Program-made: the position numbers and the translations under genes
Assembly: GCF_023554555.1 (NCBI RefSeq)
Contig: NZ_JAMJWC010000001.1
Span: 744,001 to 808,000, forward strand
Direction of reading: 5' to 3'
DNA length: 64,000 nt
From: Sphingobacterium sp. lm-10
GTDB taxonomy: Bacteria > Bacteroidota > Bacteroidia > Sphingobacteriales > Sphingobacteriaceae
In this document: positions 26,421 to 35,463 of the stretch, piece after piece
Numbering within the stretch: the stretch's first letter is position 1
How the letters are laid out: each line of letters begins with the position of its first letter
Notes under the pieces: generated by a model
Database searches by the model: none
Seen by the model: the letters and a program-made list of their open reading frames with translations, nothing else
What the model was told of the DNA's origin: nothing

Positions 26421-28424
26421 ATGAAGAAAACGATGATCTTCGCTGGGGTTATGCTCGCTGCCACGATGGCCAGTGCGCAGGATAACCCGGCAATTAATCT
26501 ATCTCACATGGACAAAACGGTACGTCCGCAGGACGATTTTTATCAATTTGTGAATGGCAACTGGATGAAGACAGTTGAGATTCCTTCAGACAGAGCGCGT
26601 TGGGGAAGTTTTGACGAGCTTCGGGAGATGACCGACGCGAATACGTTGAAATTGCTTCAAGAAGCGTTGGAGAAAGATTTTGCTAAAGGTACCGACGGAC
26701 AAAAGATTGCGGATTTGTATCGTTCTTACGTAGACATGGATGCGCGTAATAAACACGGTATCGAACCTGTAAAACAACAGTTAGCAGACATACAGGCAGT
26801 CAAAAACTTGAAAGAACTGTATGACTATTTTGTGAAATACGGAGCTGTTGGTGGAAATCCGTTTTTTGGCGGATACGTAGGTACGCACATGAAAAATTCT
26901 GCTATCAATACCGTTTATCTTGGTGGCGGTGGCTTAGGCTTAGGTCGTACTTATTACCAGAAAGAGGATGCTAAGAATACCGAAACATTAGCGGATTACC
27001 AAGAGTTTATCAATACGTTGTTTCCGGCTTACGGACAAAGAACCCGTGATCTTAAAGGACCAGGCATCGTAGCATTCGAGAAATCTATCGCTGCAAAATT
27101 AAAAACGGTAGAAGAATCTCGTGATGCCAATAAGCGCTACAACCCTGTTGCTGTCAAAGATTTAGGTGGTTTAGTGAAGAATATGGACGTTGCTGCTTAC
27201 TTGAAAACAATGGGTTTCAAAGCAGATACGGTGATCATTGGTGAATTGAAGTATTACCAAGGATTAGACGAAATCCTGAATGAGCAAAACTTGCCAATCA
27301 TTAAAGAATACCTAAGCTTTCACGTGATGGATGGTGCCACAGGCTACTTGACAAAGGAGTTGGAAGATTTATCTTTTGACTTTTATGGTAAAAAGTTACG
27401 GGGACAAAAGGAGCAACGTGCGTTGGATAAAAGAGGTTTGGAATTTGTAAACGGCAACGTAGGCGAGCTTTTGGGTAAGCTGTATGTAGCTGCATATTTC
27501 CCAGAAGAGGCCAAACAAACCTGTGAAGAATTAGTGGGCTACTTACGTCAATCATTTGATGCACATATCCGCGGTCTGGCGTGGATGTCTCCCGCTACGC
27601 AGGAGAAAGCACTAGAGAAATTGTCAAAATTCACGGTTAAAATCGGCTATCCTGATAAATGGAAAGATTATTCTAACCTAAGTGTTGGTACATCCTTGTT
27701 TGCAAATATCAACGACATCAAAAGATGGCGTTTTGCAGAAAATCTAGCGAAGCAAGGTAAACCGGTAGATAAAGAGGAGTGGGGTATGTCTCCACAAACG
27801 GTGAATGCCTATTACAGTCCATTGAACAATGAGATTGTATTCCCAGCAGCAATCCTTCAGCCACCATTTTATGATTACAAAGCAGATGCAGCCGTTAATT
27901 TTGGTGGTATCGGTGCTGTGATCGGGCATGAGCTCTCTCATGGATTCGATGACTCGGGTTCACAATATGATGGCGATGGTAACCTAAATAACTGGTGGAC
28001 AGATCAAGACCGGGAGAAGTTCGAAAAAGCAGCTGATGCTTTGGTTGCACAATTTGAGACATACGAGCCTGTACCGGGTGTATTTGTAAATGGTCGTTTC
28101 ACCTTAGGGGAAAATATCGGTGACTTAGGTGGTTCTTCTGTTGCTTTCGATGCATTGCAAATGTATTTGAAAGATAAAGGAAACCCTGGTCTTATTGACG
28201 GTTACACCCAAGAACAACGTTTCTTCTTGTCGTGGGCTACGATCTGGCGTACCAAAACTACTGATGAGTTCGTAGTAAATCAGGTAAAAACAGATCCACA
28301 CTCACCAGCACAGTATCGTGCGTTTGCGCCGATTATCAATTTAGATGCTTTTCACAATGCATTTGATACCAAACCTGGTGATAAAATGTATATTCCTAAG
28401 GAAGATCGTATTGTCATCTGGTAG
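26421..28424 (+). CDS. M13 (neprilysin/PepO) family metallopeptidase
   Basis: A 667-residue zinc endopeptidase with a signal peptide (FAGVMLAATMASAQ). The M13_N domain opens with MDKTVRPQDDFYQFVNGNWM. The catalytic domain has the HExxH motif in IGHELSHGFDDSG (about residue 502), the third ligand in ENIGDLGG, and the substrate-binding NAYY segment. No transmembrane anchor or lipobox is present, so it is probably periplasmic or secreted. It is followed by a good intrinsic terminator and is probably monocistronic. Confidence 0.95.
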   Translation: MKKTMIFAGVMLAATMASAQDNPAINLSHMDKTVRPQDDFYQFVNGNWMKTVEIPSDRARWGSFDELREMTDANTLKLLQEALEKDFAKGTDGQKIADLYRSYVDMDARNKHGIEPVKQQLADIQAVKNLKELYDYFVKYGAVGGNPFFGGYVGTHMKNSAINTVYLGGGGLGLGRTYYQKEDAKNTETLADYQEFINTLFPAYGQRTRDLKGPGIVAFEKSIAAKLKTVEESRDANKRYNPVAVKDLGGLVKNMDVAAYLKTMGFKADTVIIGELKYYQGLDEILNEQNLPIIKEYLSFHVMDGATGYLTKELEDLSFDFYGKKLRGQKEQRALDKRGLEFVNGNVGELLGKLYVAAYFPEEAKQTCEELVGYLRQSFDAHIRGLAWMSPATQEKALEKLSKFTVKIGYPDKWKDYSNLSVGTSLFANINDIKRWRFAENLAKQGKPVDKEEWGMSPQTVNAYYSPLNNEIVFPAAILQPPFYDYKADAAVNFGGIGAVIGHELSHGFDDSGSQYDGDGNLNNWWTDQDREKFEKAADALVAQFETYEPVPGVFVNGRFTLGENIGDLGGSSVAFDALQMYLKDKGNPGLIDGYTQEQRFFLSWATIWRTKTTDEFVVNQVKTDPHSPAQYRAFAPIINLDAFHNAFDTKPGDKMYIPKEDRIVIW

Positions 28425-28455
28425 TACGTAAATAATTCATTTACAATAGATTTTT

Positions 28456-28486
28456 AAGCCGTAGCAAAATATGCTGCGGCTTTTTT
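28456..28486 (+). terminator. Intrinsic terminator after the M13 peptidase gene
   Basis: Stem arms AAGCCGTAGCA (28456-28466) and TGCTGCGGCTT (28472-28482) pair with one G-U, with a 5-base loop, and a T-run continues to 28486; it lies 32 bases after the stop codon. Confidence 0.9.
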
Positions 28487-28809
28487 ATGCGACCCGTTTT
28501 GCGATAACGTTTGCGTAAATATTCTACCATCATTTCTACTTCTGTCTGGCATAATCTATTATATTGCATCTTCTAAAGTGATGAAAAGAACGGCGAAACA
28601 GATCATGATTCGTTAGAATAGACCTAATAATCGACGCAAAGCGATGTTACCAATAAGATAGTTATACCAATTTTCTGAAAGTACACAACCCGATCTAATG
28701 CCTTCTAAGATGGCAAAAAACATCAGGTGATGCGATGCTAAAAAACGTTAGGACATACCGCATACCTTAAAGAAGAAAAGAACACTTTAGGATACAGAAA
28801 AGAAGCGCA
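28487..28809. other. Unassigned spacer upstream of uxaC
   Basis: About 320 bases with no reading frame, RNA or repeat that I can support. It presumably contains the uxaC promoter, but no TTG-N19-TAnnTTTG match is visible. A partial dyad CATCAGGTGATG at 28721-28732 is the only symmetric word noted. Confidence 0.4.
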
Positions 28810-30210
28810 ATGAAGAAATTTTTAGACGACAACTTCCTATTACGCACCACCACTGCGCAAAGCCTCTACCATCAAGTAGCTAAGCATTTACCTATTATTG
28901 ATTACCATAATCATTTAAGTCCACAACAGGTGGCCGAGAATAGTACGTTTGATAATATTAGTCAGGTTTGGTTAAATGGTGATCACTACAAGTGGCGTGC
29001 GATGCGAGCCAACGGTATCGCAGAAAAATACATTACGGGTAATGCTTCTGATAAAGAGAAATTCTTAAAATGGGCAGAAACGGTACCATACACCCTGCGT
29101 AATCCCCTATATCATTGGACCCATTTAGAGTTACAGCGCTATTTTGGTATCAGTGAGTTATTGTCTCCAAAAACAGCTGAAAAAATATATGAAGAGACGG
29201 TTGAAAAGCTGAAAACGCCGGCCTTTTCTGTACATGGATTGCTACAGCAGATGAATGTAGAAGTCATTTGTACGACAGACGATCCAACAGACTCCTTAAT
29301 ATACCATCAACAATTTGCGCAGCAGAAAGCAGGCTTTAAGATGCTTCCGGCTTTTAGGCCAGACAAAGCAATGCAGGTAGATGATTGTGGGGCGTTCAAC
29401 CAATATGTTGATCTGCTAGAATCGGTAACCAACATTGCTATTGGTGATTTCAAAAGTTACCTCGATGCGCTGAAAAAACGTCACGATTACTTCGCTAACC
29501 ATGGTTGTAGCGTTTCTGATCACGGGCTGGAGCATATCTATGCAGAGGATTACACGGAACAAGAGATCGCCGAAATCTTTCATAAGATTAGACTAGATCG
29601 GCCAATTTCTTTGCAGGAGAATCATCAATTCAAATCTGCCATGTTGGTGTATTTTGCCCAATGGGATCACGAGAAGGGTTGGGTACAACAATATCATTTG
29701 GGTGCGTTGCGTAATAATAATACGCGTATGCTTGGATTGAGTGGTCCCGACACGGGATGGGACTCCATGGGAGATTTCAGTCAGGCGCGCGCATTATCGA
29801 AGTTTCTAAATCGTTTGGATGCGGAGGATCAATTGACGAAAACCATTATTTACAATTTGAATCCTGCGGATAATGAAATGATCGCTACGATGGTGGGTAA
29901 TTTTAATGATGGCTCTATAGCGGGCAAAGTACAGTTTGGTTCTGCTTGGTGGTTTTTAGATCAGAAAGACGGGATGACTAAGCAATTAAATACCTTGTCG
30001 AATATGGGATTGCTTAGCCGATTAGTCGGCATGTTGACCGATTCCCGAAGTTTCCTGTCGTTTCCACGTCATGAATATTTTCGCAGATTGCTATGCGATA
30101 TTCTGGGGGAAGATGTGGAGCAGGGCGAATTGCCTGAAGACATGGAATGGATCGGCAAGATCGTTTCTGATATCTGCTACTACAATGCGAAGGATTATTT
30201 TAAATTTTAA
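28810..30210 (+). CDS. uxaC: Glucuronate isomerase
   Basis: A 466-residue uronate isomerase of the amidohydrolase superfamily that converts D-glucuronate to D-fructuronate (and galacturonate to tagaturonate). The metal site HxH is in IIDYHNHLSPQQ (residues about 30-41), and the conserved VEVICTTDDPTD and LSGPDTGWDSMGD blocks are present. Length is typical. No other uronate gene (uxuA, uxaB, kduD) lies nearby, so it is isolated from its pathway. It is followed by the probable small RNA. Confidence 0.95.
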   Translation: MKKFLDDNFLLRTTTAQSLYHQVAKHLPIIDYHNHLSPQQVAENSTFDNISQVWLNGDHYKWRAMRANGIAEKYITGNASDKEKFLKWAETVPYTLRNPLYHWTHLELQRYFGISELLSPKTAEKIYEETVEKLKTPAFSVHGLLQQMNVEVICTTDDPTDSLIYHQQFAQQKAGFKMLPAFRPDKAMQVDDCGAFNQYVDLLESVTNIAIGDFKSYLDALKKRHDYFANHGCSVSDHGLEHIYAEDYTEQEIAEIFHKIRLDRPISLQENHQFKSAMLVYFAQWDHEKGWVQQYHLGALRNNNTRMLGLSGPDTGWDSMGDFSQARALSKFLNRLDAEDQLTKTIIYNLNPADNEMIATMVGNFNDGSIAGKVQFGSAWWFLDQKDGMTKQLNTLSNMGLLSRLVGMLTDSRSFLSFPRHEYFRRLLCDILGEDVEQGELPEDMEWIGKIVSDICYYNAKDYFKF

Positions 30211-30285
30211 AAACACTGCTAATAGGGTGGTAGATGGTATTTTAATATTTAAATATGCGAATTGTTAATGTAATGTTATTAATTA

Positions 30286-30315
30286 TTGGATTTGATTATA
30301 AAAATCATATATTTG
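30286..30315 (+). promoter_or_regulatory. Perfect Bacteroidota consensus promoter
   Basis: TTG (30286-30288), a 19-base spacer, then TATATTTG (30308-30315) match the Bacteroidota housekeeping promoter TTG-N19-TAnnTTTG exactly, 76 bases after the uxaC stop. No plus-strand protein gene follows before the convergent rluA-family gene, so it probably drives the small RNA below. This is the best promoter seen in the window. Confidence 0.7.
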
Positions 30316-30320
30316 GTAAG

Positions 30321-30463
30321 CCAAGAATGATGAAACCGGCACTCCATTTTATTATCGTTTAAAGTTATACGCTCCTCCGGGAGGCGGATACATATTTTAG
30401 TTTTTGTTGTAAGCGTTTTCGCTTAGTTTGTGTTGGGTAGCAGCCTTCGGGCTGCTATTTTTT
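30321..30463 (+). ncRNA. Probable independently transcribed small RNA, about 140 nt
   Basis: A transcription unit with a perfect promoter on its left (TATATTTG ending at 30315) and a strong intrinsic terminator on its right (ending at 30463). Inside, from 5' to 3', are an AU-rich region, a G/C-rich hairpin with CCTC/GAGG arms (30374-30384), a perfect six-base-pair hairpin TAAGCG-TTTT-CGCTTA (30410-30425), then the terminator stem. Size and structure would suit a regulatory or 6S-like RNA, but I cannot assign a family. An 11-codon ORF (MMKPALHFIIV, 30327-30362) lies at its 5' end and may or may not be translated. Confidence 0.5.
30438..30463 (+). terminator. Strong UUCG-capped intrinsic terminator
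   Basis: A perfect eight-base-pair stem TAGCAGCC/GGCTGCTA with a TTCG tetraloop, followed by six T. The T-run is only on the plus strand, so it ends the small RNA and uxaC read-through, not the convergent rluA-family gene. Confidence 0.92.
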
Positions 30464-30492
30464 GTGTCTAATTACGGAAATTGGTAAGAAAA

Positions 30493-32172
30493 CTAAAAAG
30501 GATCTGCTACTTCGAACACGAGTTTTTCACCGGAAGCAGGATGTATGAATGCGATGTGGCCCGCGTGCAAATGTAACCGATCTGCCTTGTCCCCATACAG
30601 ATCATCTCCCATAATGGGTGTATGCAGACCTAAACGGTGTGCCGCGTGTACGCGTAATTGATGCGTACGCCCTGTTAGCGGGAAGAAATGTATTCTTGTT
30701 TTTCCATCAGCAAATTCTACCACACGATAGCGTGTTTGTGCAGGCTTACCATGGGTATAACAGACCATTTGCCGAGGTCGATCATCCAGATCTACCCGTA
30801 GCGGAAGATCAATAACTCCTTCTTTGTGGGGAATAATTCCATCCAATAAGGCAGTATAACGCTTCGTCACTTGATGTTTAATAAATTGATCTTGGATGTG
30901 ACGATGTGCTTCCTTGTGTTTGGCCAGTAACATAATGCCAGACGTGGACATGTCGAGCCGATGAATAATGACCGGCCCAGTAATATCTTTGCATATCGCT
31001 AAAATCCGTGTATACACCGAATCTTTGATATGTATACCTGGTACAGAAAGCAGTTCAGCAGGTTTGTTGACCACGATGAAGTGATCATCTTCAAATATAA
31101 TATCCAGTCCAGAAGGCGTTTCTAACGGTTGCAGTAACGGATTGGGTTCTACCGCCAAGCCTTGCATCATAAAATTCAATATGGGCTCACATTTACCCCG
31201 GCAAGATGGATAAAATTGCTCGTGCCGACGCACTTCTGCAGAAGGCGAGGTGCCCCACCAGAATTCGGCCATGCAAATAGGCGTGAAATTATGCTGATAA
31301 GCATATTGAAATAGTTTCGGGGCGGCACATTCTCCCGCACCGGCCGGTGGTATTCCGTTGGCCAGATCACGAAATATCGCCAATACACTCCGTATATCGC
31401 CTTCGGCATTTAGAAATTGGTACTGATCAAATATCTTTTGTTGCAGCGCAGAGGAACGTTGCTTACGCTCTTCTTTTAAATGGTTCAGGCGCTTCTGCCA
31501 GTGCTGCTCGTCTGCCTGCATTATATTCAGGTGAGCATCGCAATGCTGTTTGACCAGATTGTATTCGTGCTGGTCGCGGTAACTTTGTTTAATCAGATCG
31601 GCCAGAATTTCAGCGCGTGCTGATTCCGAAAGCGTAGCATCCAGATTTTCACGAATTTGCTTCCGAGCACTTTTTTGTTGTTTTTGTTTGAATCGAGCTG
31701 CTTCCACTAACTTTTCATTCTCCTTTTTGATGTCCTGAAGTCGTTGTCGGGCATGAAGCCATTCTTCAGATACCTTTAATGCTGCAATTTCCCGATTGAT
31801 CTCATTGATTCGCTGTTCTTCTTTTAGAAAGAAACCTTCTTCATCCAGCATGTCGTACACTGGAGGTACAAAAAATGCATGTTGATTACTGTTGGCCAAT
31901 TTTCCAGACACTGCCGCCAAAAAACCAAGCTTTCCATGTTTATCTTTCACCACCATCACGCCAAACATCTTTCCAATGGCTAAACCATCTTCTCCTGGAA
32001 CCAATCCAAAATTGTGCGAGAAATCCTGTTGTTTCTGAAGATATGCTTTCACCTGTTCCGCTGCGCGGATACTCAATGGATGAGGATCGTAACTGAAGGG
32101 AAAAGTGAACAGATCAGGCAGCGCCTCGGATGCAGCCGTCAAAGGGTGGAAATGAGGATGAGTTTCGGACAT
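30493..32172 (-). CDS. RluA-family RNA pseudouridine synthase with long N-terminal extension
   Basis: A 559-residue enzyme. The C-terminal catalytic domain (about residues 340-555) carries the RluA motif GPVIIHRLDMSTSGIMLLAK with the catalytic aspartate in HRLD, then FPLTGRTHQLRVH. The first 330 residues are not found in short RluA proteins. They contain a long charged coiled-coil stretch (about 110-240) and a cysteine-bearing block (GAGECAAPKL and SCRGKCEP) that could hold a metal. This architecture is known for large RluA relatives acting on tRNA or rRNA; the target here is unknown. Confidence 0.88.
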   Translation of the reverse strand: MSETHPHFHPLTAASEALPDLFTFPFSYDPHPLSIRAAEQVKAYLQKQQDFSHNFGLVPGEDGLAIGKMFGVMVVKDKHGKLGFLAAVSGKLANSNQHAFFVPPVYDMLDEEGFFLKEEQRINEINREIAALKVSEEWLHARQRLQDIKKENEKLVEAARFKQKQQKSARKQIRENLDATLSESARAEILADLIKQSYRDQHEYNLVKQHCDAHLNIMQADEQHWQKRLNHLKEERKQRSSALQQKIFDQYQFLNAEGDIRSVLAIFRDLANGIPPAGAGECAAPKLFQYAYQHNFTPICMAEFWWGTSPSAEVRRHEQFYPSCRGKCEPILNFMMQGLAVEPNPLLQPLETPSGLDIIFEDDHFIVVNKPAELLSVPGIHIKDSVYTRILAICKDITGPVIIHRLDMSTSGIMLLAKHKEAHRHIQDQFIKHQVTKRYTALLDGIIPHKEGVIDLPLRVDLDDRPRQMVCYTHGKPAQTRYRVVEFADGKTRIHFFPLTGRTHQLRVHAAHRLGLHTPIMGDDLYGDKADRLHLHAGHIAFIHPASGEKLVFEVADPF

Positions 32173-32305
32173 AAGATGAATGCAAAATTAGTCAATTGTA
32201 CGCGATGTAAAAAGGCTGTTTATAATGCCCTTAATTCAACAGAACATTTGGTTTACCCGGCTATTTTTATATTTTTGCTGAAACTAGGTTAAACCATCAC
32301 ATTAC

Positions 32306-33751
32306 ATGCAAAAATCAAAAATTGCTTTTGTAACACTTATAACCATTGCATTAGCTTCTATTATTACCTTACTAACGGAGTTCGATTTTATCAGCATTTC
32401 CACCAGCGGGATGATGGCTGTGCGTTGGATTACAGCTATCGTACTTATTGCTAACGCGTTGGTTCGCCGCAACTTGACCACCTGGATATTAACCAGTATG
32501 GCACTTGGCGTATTCATTGGAGTCGACTTCCCAAATGTGGCGCGTGCGTTGCAACCGCTTAGTCAGGGATTCATCAAATTGGTCAAGACAATCGTAGGAC
32601 CAATCTTATTTGCGACATTGGTATATGGTATAGCCGGTCATTCCGATCTTAAGCAGGTCGGCCGTATGGCTTGGAAATCATTGTTATATTTTTTCTGTGC
32701 GACCACCTGTGCTATTTTTATTGGACTAGCTGCTATCAATATTACGCAGGCAGGTGTGGGTATTGATGTCGAGAATATGCCTCACGAGGAATTGCCGCAA
32801 TCTACATCAACCGTATCTGCCTCTGATCTAGCAGCCCTGGAGCATATTGATGAGTCGGCACATGGGATATACAAATTTGCCGCATTCTTCCGGGATACCT
32901 TTCCCGAGAACATTGTGAAATCAGTGTATGAGAACAAGGTTTTGCAGATTGTGGTTTTTGCGGTGATCTTCGGTATCGGCCTCGCAATGGTGCCAGAAGA
33001 AAAGCGTAAGCCCATGGTGGCGTTTACAGAAAGCCTCTCGGAAACCATGTTTAAGTTCACTAATCTCATTATGTACTTTGCACCAATCGGTGTCGGCGCA
33101 GCAATGGCCTATACGGTAGGGCATCTGGGCGTAGAGATTCTGAAGAACCTATTTATGTTGTTAGCAACACTCTATATAGCGTTGATATTCTTTATATTAC
33201 TGGTTTTATTCCCAGTAATGATTTATCTTAAAATACCTATCAAACAATTCTTGGCTGCCATTAAAGAACCGGTTTCTATTGCCTTCGCGACGACCAGTTC
33301 CGATGCAGCATTGCCTAAAGCAATGAGTGCCATGGAGCGTTTTGGGGTACCTCGTAAGATTGTATCTTTCGTGATTCCGACGGGTTATAGCTTTAACTTA
33401 GATGGTACTTCTTTGTACCTTTCCTTGGCTTCCATTTTTGTGGCGCAAGCGGCAGGTATGGATTTGAGCTTCGGGCAGCAATTGCTAATTGCGTTTACGC
33501 TCATGATCACTTCCAAAGGAGTGGCTGCTGTACCTCGTGCTTCGCTGATTATCCTAATCGCTACCGCAGATCAGTTTGGCTTGCCGACATTTGTGATCGC
33601 TGCGATATTAGGTATCGACGAATTGATGGATATGGCGCGTACTTCCGTCAATGTAATCGGAAACTGTTTAGCGACGGTGGTTGTCGCGAAATGGGAAGGT
33701 GAGTTTGATGCCGAAGCACCTTTCCGTCAGGATGAGGAAATAGCAGAATAG
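32306..33751 (+). CDS. Dicarboxylate/amino acid:cation symporter (DAACS family)
   Basis: A 481-residue inner-membrane carrier of the GltP/GltT/DctA family, which uses the sodium or proton gradient to import glutamate, aspartate or C4-dicarboxylates. The serine-rich re-entrant loop is TTSSDAALPKAMS, and the transport core GYSFNLDGTSLYL and the MTSKGVAAVPRAS segment follow, all diagnostic. A longer extracytoplasmic loop (residues about 150-210) is inserted, as in several Bacteroidota members. It is followed by a perfect bidirectional terminator. The substrate is not resolved. Confidence 0.92.
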   Translation: MQKSKIAFVTLITIALASIITLLTEFDFISISTSGMMAVRWITAIVLIANALVRRNLTTWILTSMALGVFIGVDFPNVARALQPLSQGFIKLVKTIVGPILFATLVYGIAGHSDLKQVGRMAWKSLLYFFCATTCAIFIGLAAINITQAGVGIDVENMPHEELPQSTSTVSASDLAALEHIDESAHGIYKFAAFFRDTFPENIVKSVYENKVLQIVVFAVIFGIGLAMVPEEKRKPMVAFTESLSETMFKFTNLIMYFAPIGVGAAMAYTVGHLGVEILKNLFMLLATLYIALIFFILLVLFPVMIYLKIPIKQFLAAIKEPVSIAFATTSSDAALPKAMSAMERFGVPRKIVSFVIPTGYSFNLDGTSLYLSLASIFVAQAAGMDLSFGQQLLIAFTLMITSKGVAAVPRASLIILIATADQFGLPTFVIAAILGIDELMDMARTSVNVIGNCLATVVVAKWEGEFDAEAPFRQDEEIAE

Positions 33752-33783
33752 CAGGTAGAAGCGCTGTTTAGCTTTTAATTATA

Positions 33784-33819
33784 AAACAGGTCATTATGCG
33801 GAGGCATAATGACCTGTTT
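33784..33819. terminator. Bidirectional terminator between symporter and pst operon
   Basis: Perfect 16-base arms AAACAGGTCATTATGC (33784-33799) and complement (33804-33819) with a GGAG loop, between the convergent ends of the symporter gene and pstB; the AAA and TTT edges suit termination in both directions. Confidence 0.92.
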
Positions 33820-33823
33820 CTAT

Positions 33824-34594
33824 TTAGGTGATAAATCCTTTCACATATTGCTTAGTGAGTTCCTGTTGTGGATTCAACAAAATGTCTTCCGTCTTCCCAA
33901 ATTCCACGACTTCGCCCTGATACACAAATAGAATATAATCCGATACGCGACGTGCTTGCCGTAGAATATGCGTCACCAACACGATGGTATAGTCTTTCTT
34001 TAGGTCAATCAACAAGTTTTCGATGGTCTGGGTAGAAATGGGATCCAAAGCCGAGGTAGATTCGTCTCCGAGAATGATCTCTGGTTGTACGGCTAGTCCA
34101 CGTGCTAAGCAAAGACGCTGTTGTTGACCGATGGATAATCGGGTGGCAGAAGATCCCAAACGATCTTTCACCTCTTCCCACAAGCCGACGTTGCGCAGTT
34201 GGGTTTCCACGATCTGTTTCAGCTTGTTTTTATCTCGTTCTCCGTGTATACGAGGTCCATAGACGATGTTATCGTAGATCGACATCGGCAACGGAAACGG
34301 TTTTTGCGAGAGCAATCCCATTTTTTTGCGAATATGCGTCACCTCTGCGTTCTTGCCGTAAATATCTTCTCCATCTACCAGCACAGATCCTGTAACCTCC
34401 ACATCTTTGCTGTCGTCCAGCAGGCGGTTCAAGGTTTTTAATAAAGTTGTCTTGCCACAGCCGGATGGTCCGATGATAGACGTGATCGAGTTATTAGGAA
34501 TATCTAGGCTTACATTTTTTAAAATCTGCTTTCCTTCGATATGTACATTCAGATCTTTAATCTGGATCAGAGGTGTTGTAGTCGTTTCGATCAC
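33824..34594 (-). CDS. pstB: Phosphate ABC transporter ATP-binding protein
   Basis: PstB energises phosphate import by the PstSCAB complex at the inner membrane. Walker A is GPSGCGKTTL, the signature is LSIGQQQRL, and Walker B with the catalytic glutamate is IILGDESTSALD (a DES instead of the common DEP). The start is set at the GTG at 34594. That gives a GTGA overlap with pstA and a protein of about 256 residues, the usual PstB length. An upstream ATG at 34636 would give 270 residues and a 46-base overlap and remains possible. It is the last gene of the operon; no phoU follows. Confidence 0.9.
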   Translation of the reverse strand: MIETTTTPLIQIKDLNVHIEGKQILKNVSLDIPNNSITSIIGPSGCGKTTLLKTLNRLLDDSKDVEVTGSVLVDGEDIYGKNAEVTHIRKKMGLLSQKPFPLPMSIYDNIVYGPRIHGERDKNKLKQIVETQLRNVGLWEEVKDRLGSSATRLSIGQQQRLCLARGLAVQPEIILGDESTSALDPISTQTIENLLIDLKKDYTIVLVTHILRQARRVSDYILFVYQGEVVEFGKTEDILLNPQQELTKQYVKGFIT

Positions 34595-35463
34595 AGTTTG
34601 TGTTTCTTTTGTTTCGCTGCCAGTAAGTGTGTACATAGAACAATGAATAAAATGATGATAGTTAATACCAATGCCGAAGCGTAGGCTCTACCTTGCACTT
34701 CGGGAATCGGGCTGCTTAACTGAAAGAAAATTGCCAAAGGCAGTGTAGCTGCTGGTTCGTCGATATATTTGGGCATGTTGTCGCTAAACCCCGTGGTGAG
34801 TAATACACCTGCCACATCGCCAATTGCCCTGCCAAAGGCCAATAGAATAGCCGTAAAAATGCCGGGCTTAATGTATTTCAATACCACTCGAGCTGCTTCC
34901 CAACGTGTTGCCCCCAGAGAGAAAGTAACCTGTGTCAAATCAATAGGAACCGTTTTTAACAATTCGTCGATGGTACGCACCACAATAGGAATAGTTAGTA
35001 AAGTGATCGTGATAATACCTCCTAACAACGAGGCGCGAATGCCCAACCAAATCATTATACTGAAGGCAATGGCACCATATACGATGGAAGGAATACCGAA
35101 TAGTACATCAAACAGTAATTTTGCGCTACGCGCGATGAATGAATCCTTCGGCACATACAGATTGAGGTACAGCGAAATCGGAACACCAATCAATGTAGCG
35201 ATACCGGTAGATGCAAGAGCCAGATACAAGGAACCCAAAATAGCATTCAGGATACCACCGCCTTTGCCAATATAAAATCCGCCTTGCGGTGATTGAGAAA
35301 CCATTTCCCAAGATAGGTAGGGCAATCCTTTATATAGAATAGTACCCACGATAAAGAATAAGGAACCCGTGATCGTGATACCACATAGCTGCATCAATAA
35401 CTTAGCGATTTTTTCTTTACGTAGACGGTTTCTGACAAATCTAGTCGACACTTGCTTAGCCAT
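34591..35463 (-). CDS. pstA: Phosphate ABC transporter permease
   Basis: A 290-residue inner-membrane permease with six helices. The binding-protein-dependent permease loop that contacts PstB is ATRWEAARVVLKYIKPGIFTA, preceded by FGIPSIVYGA, a PstA hallmark. It pairs with PstC to form the phosphate channel. Overlap with pstC is eight bases, and with pstB four bases if the GTG start is used. The C-terminus ends in a short basic tail (AAKQKKHKL). Confidence 0.93.
   Translation of the reverse strand: MAKQVSTRFVRNRLRKEKIAKLLMQLCGITITGSLFFIVGTILYKGLPYLSWEMVSQSPQGGFYIGKGGGILNAILGSLYLALASTGIATLIGVPISLYLNLYVPKDSFIARSAKLLFDVLFGIPSIVYGAIAFSIMIWLGIRASLLGGIITITLLTIPIVVRTIDELLKTVPIDLTQVTFSLGATRWEAARVVLKYIKPGIFTAILLAFGRAIGDVAGVLLTTGFSDNMPKYIDEPAATLPLAIFFQLSSPIPEVQGRAYASALVLTIIILFIVLCTHLLAAKQKKHKL

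Noticed and set aside
28487..28809. Hidden small gene or tRNA upstream of uxaC
   Set aside because: No cloverleaf, no tRNA-like TPsiC arm word and no frame with protein-like composition was found.
34769..35275. A 168-codon plus-strand frame opposite pstA
   Set aside because: pstA motifs and operon overlaps cover the same bases; the antisense frame has no domain or start context.
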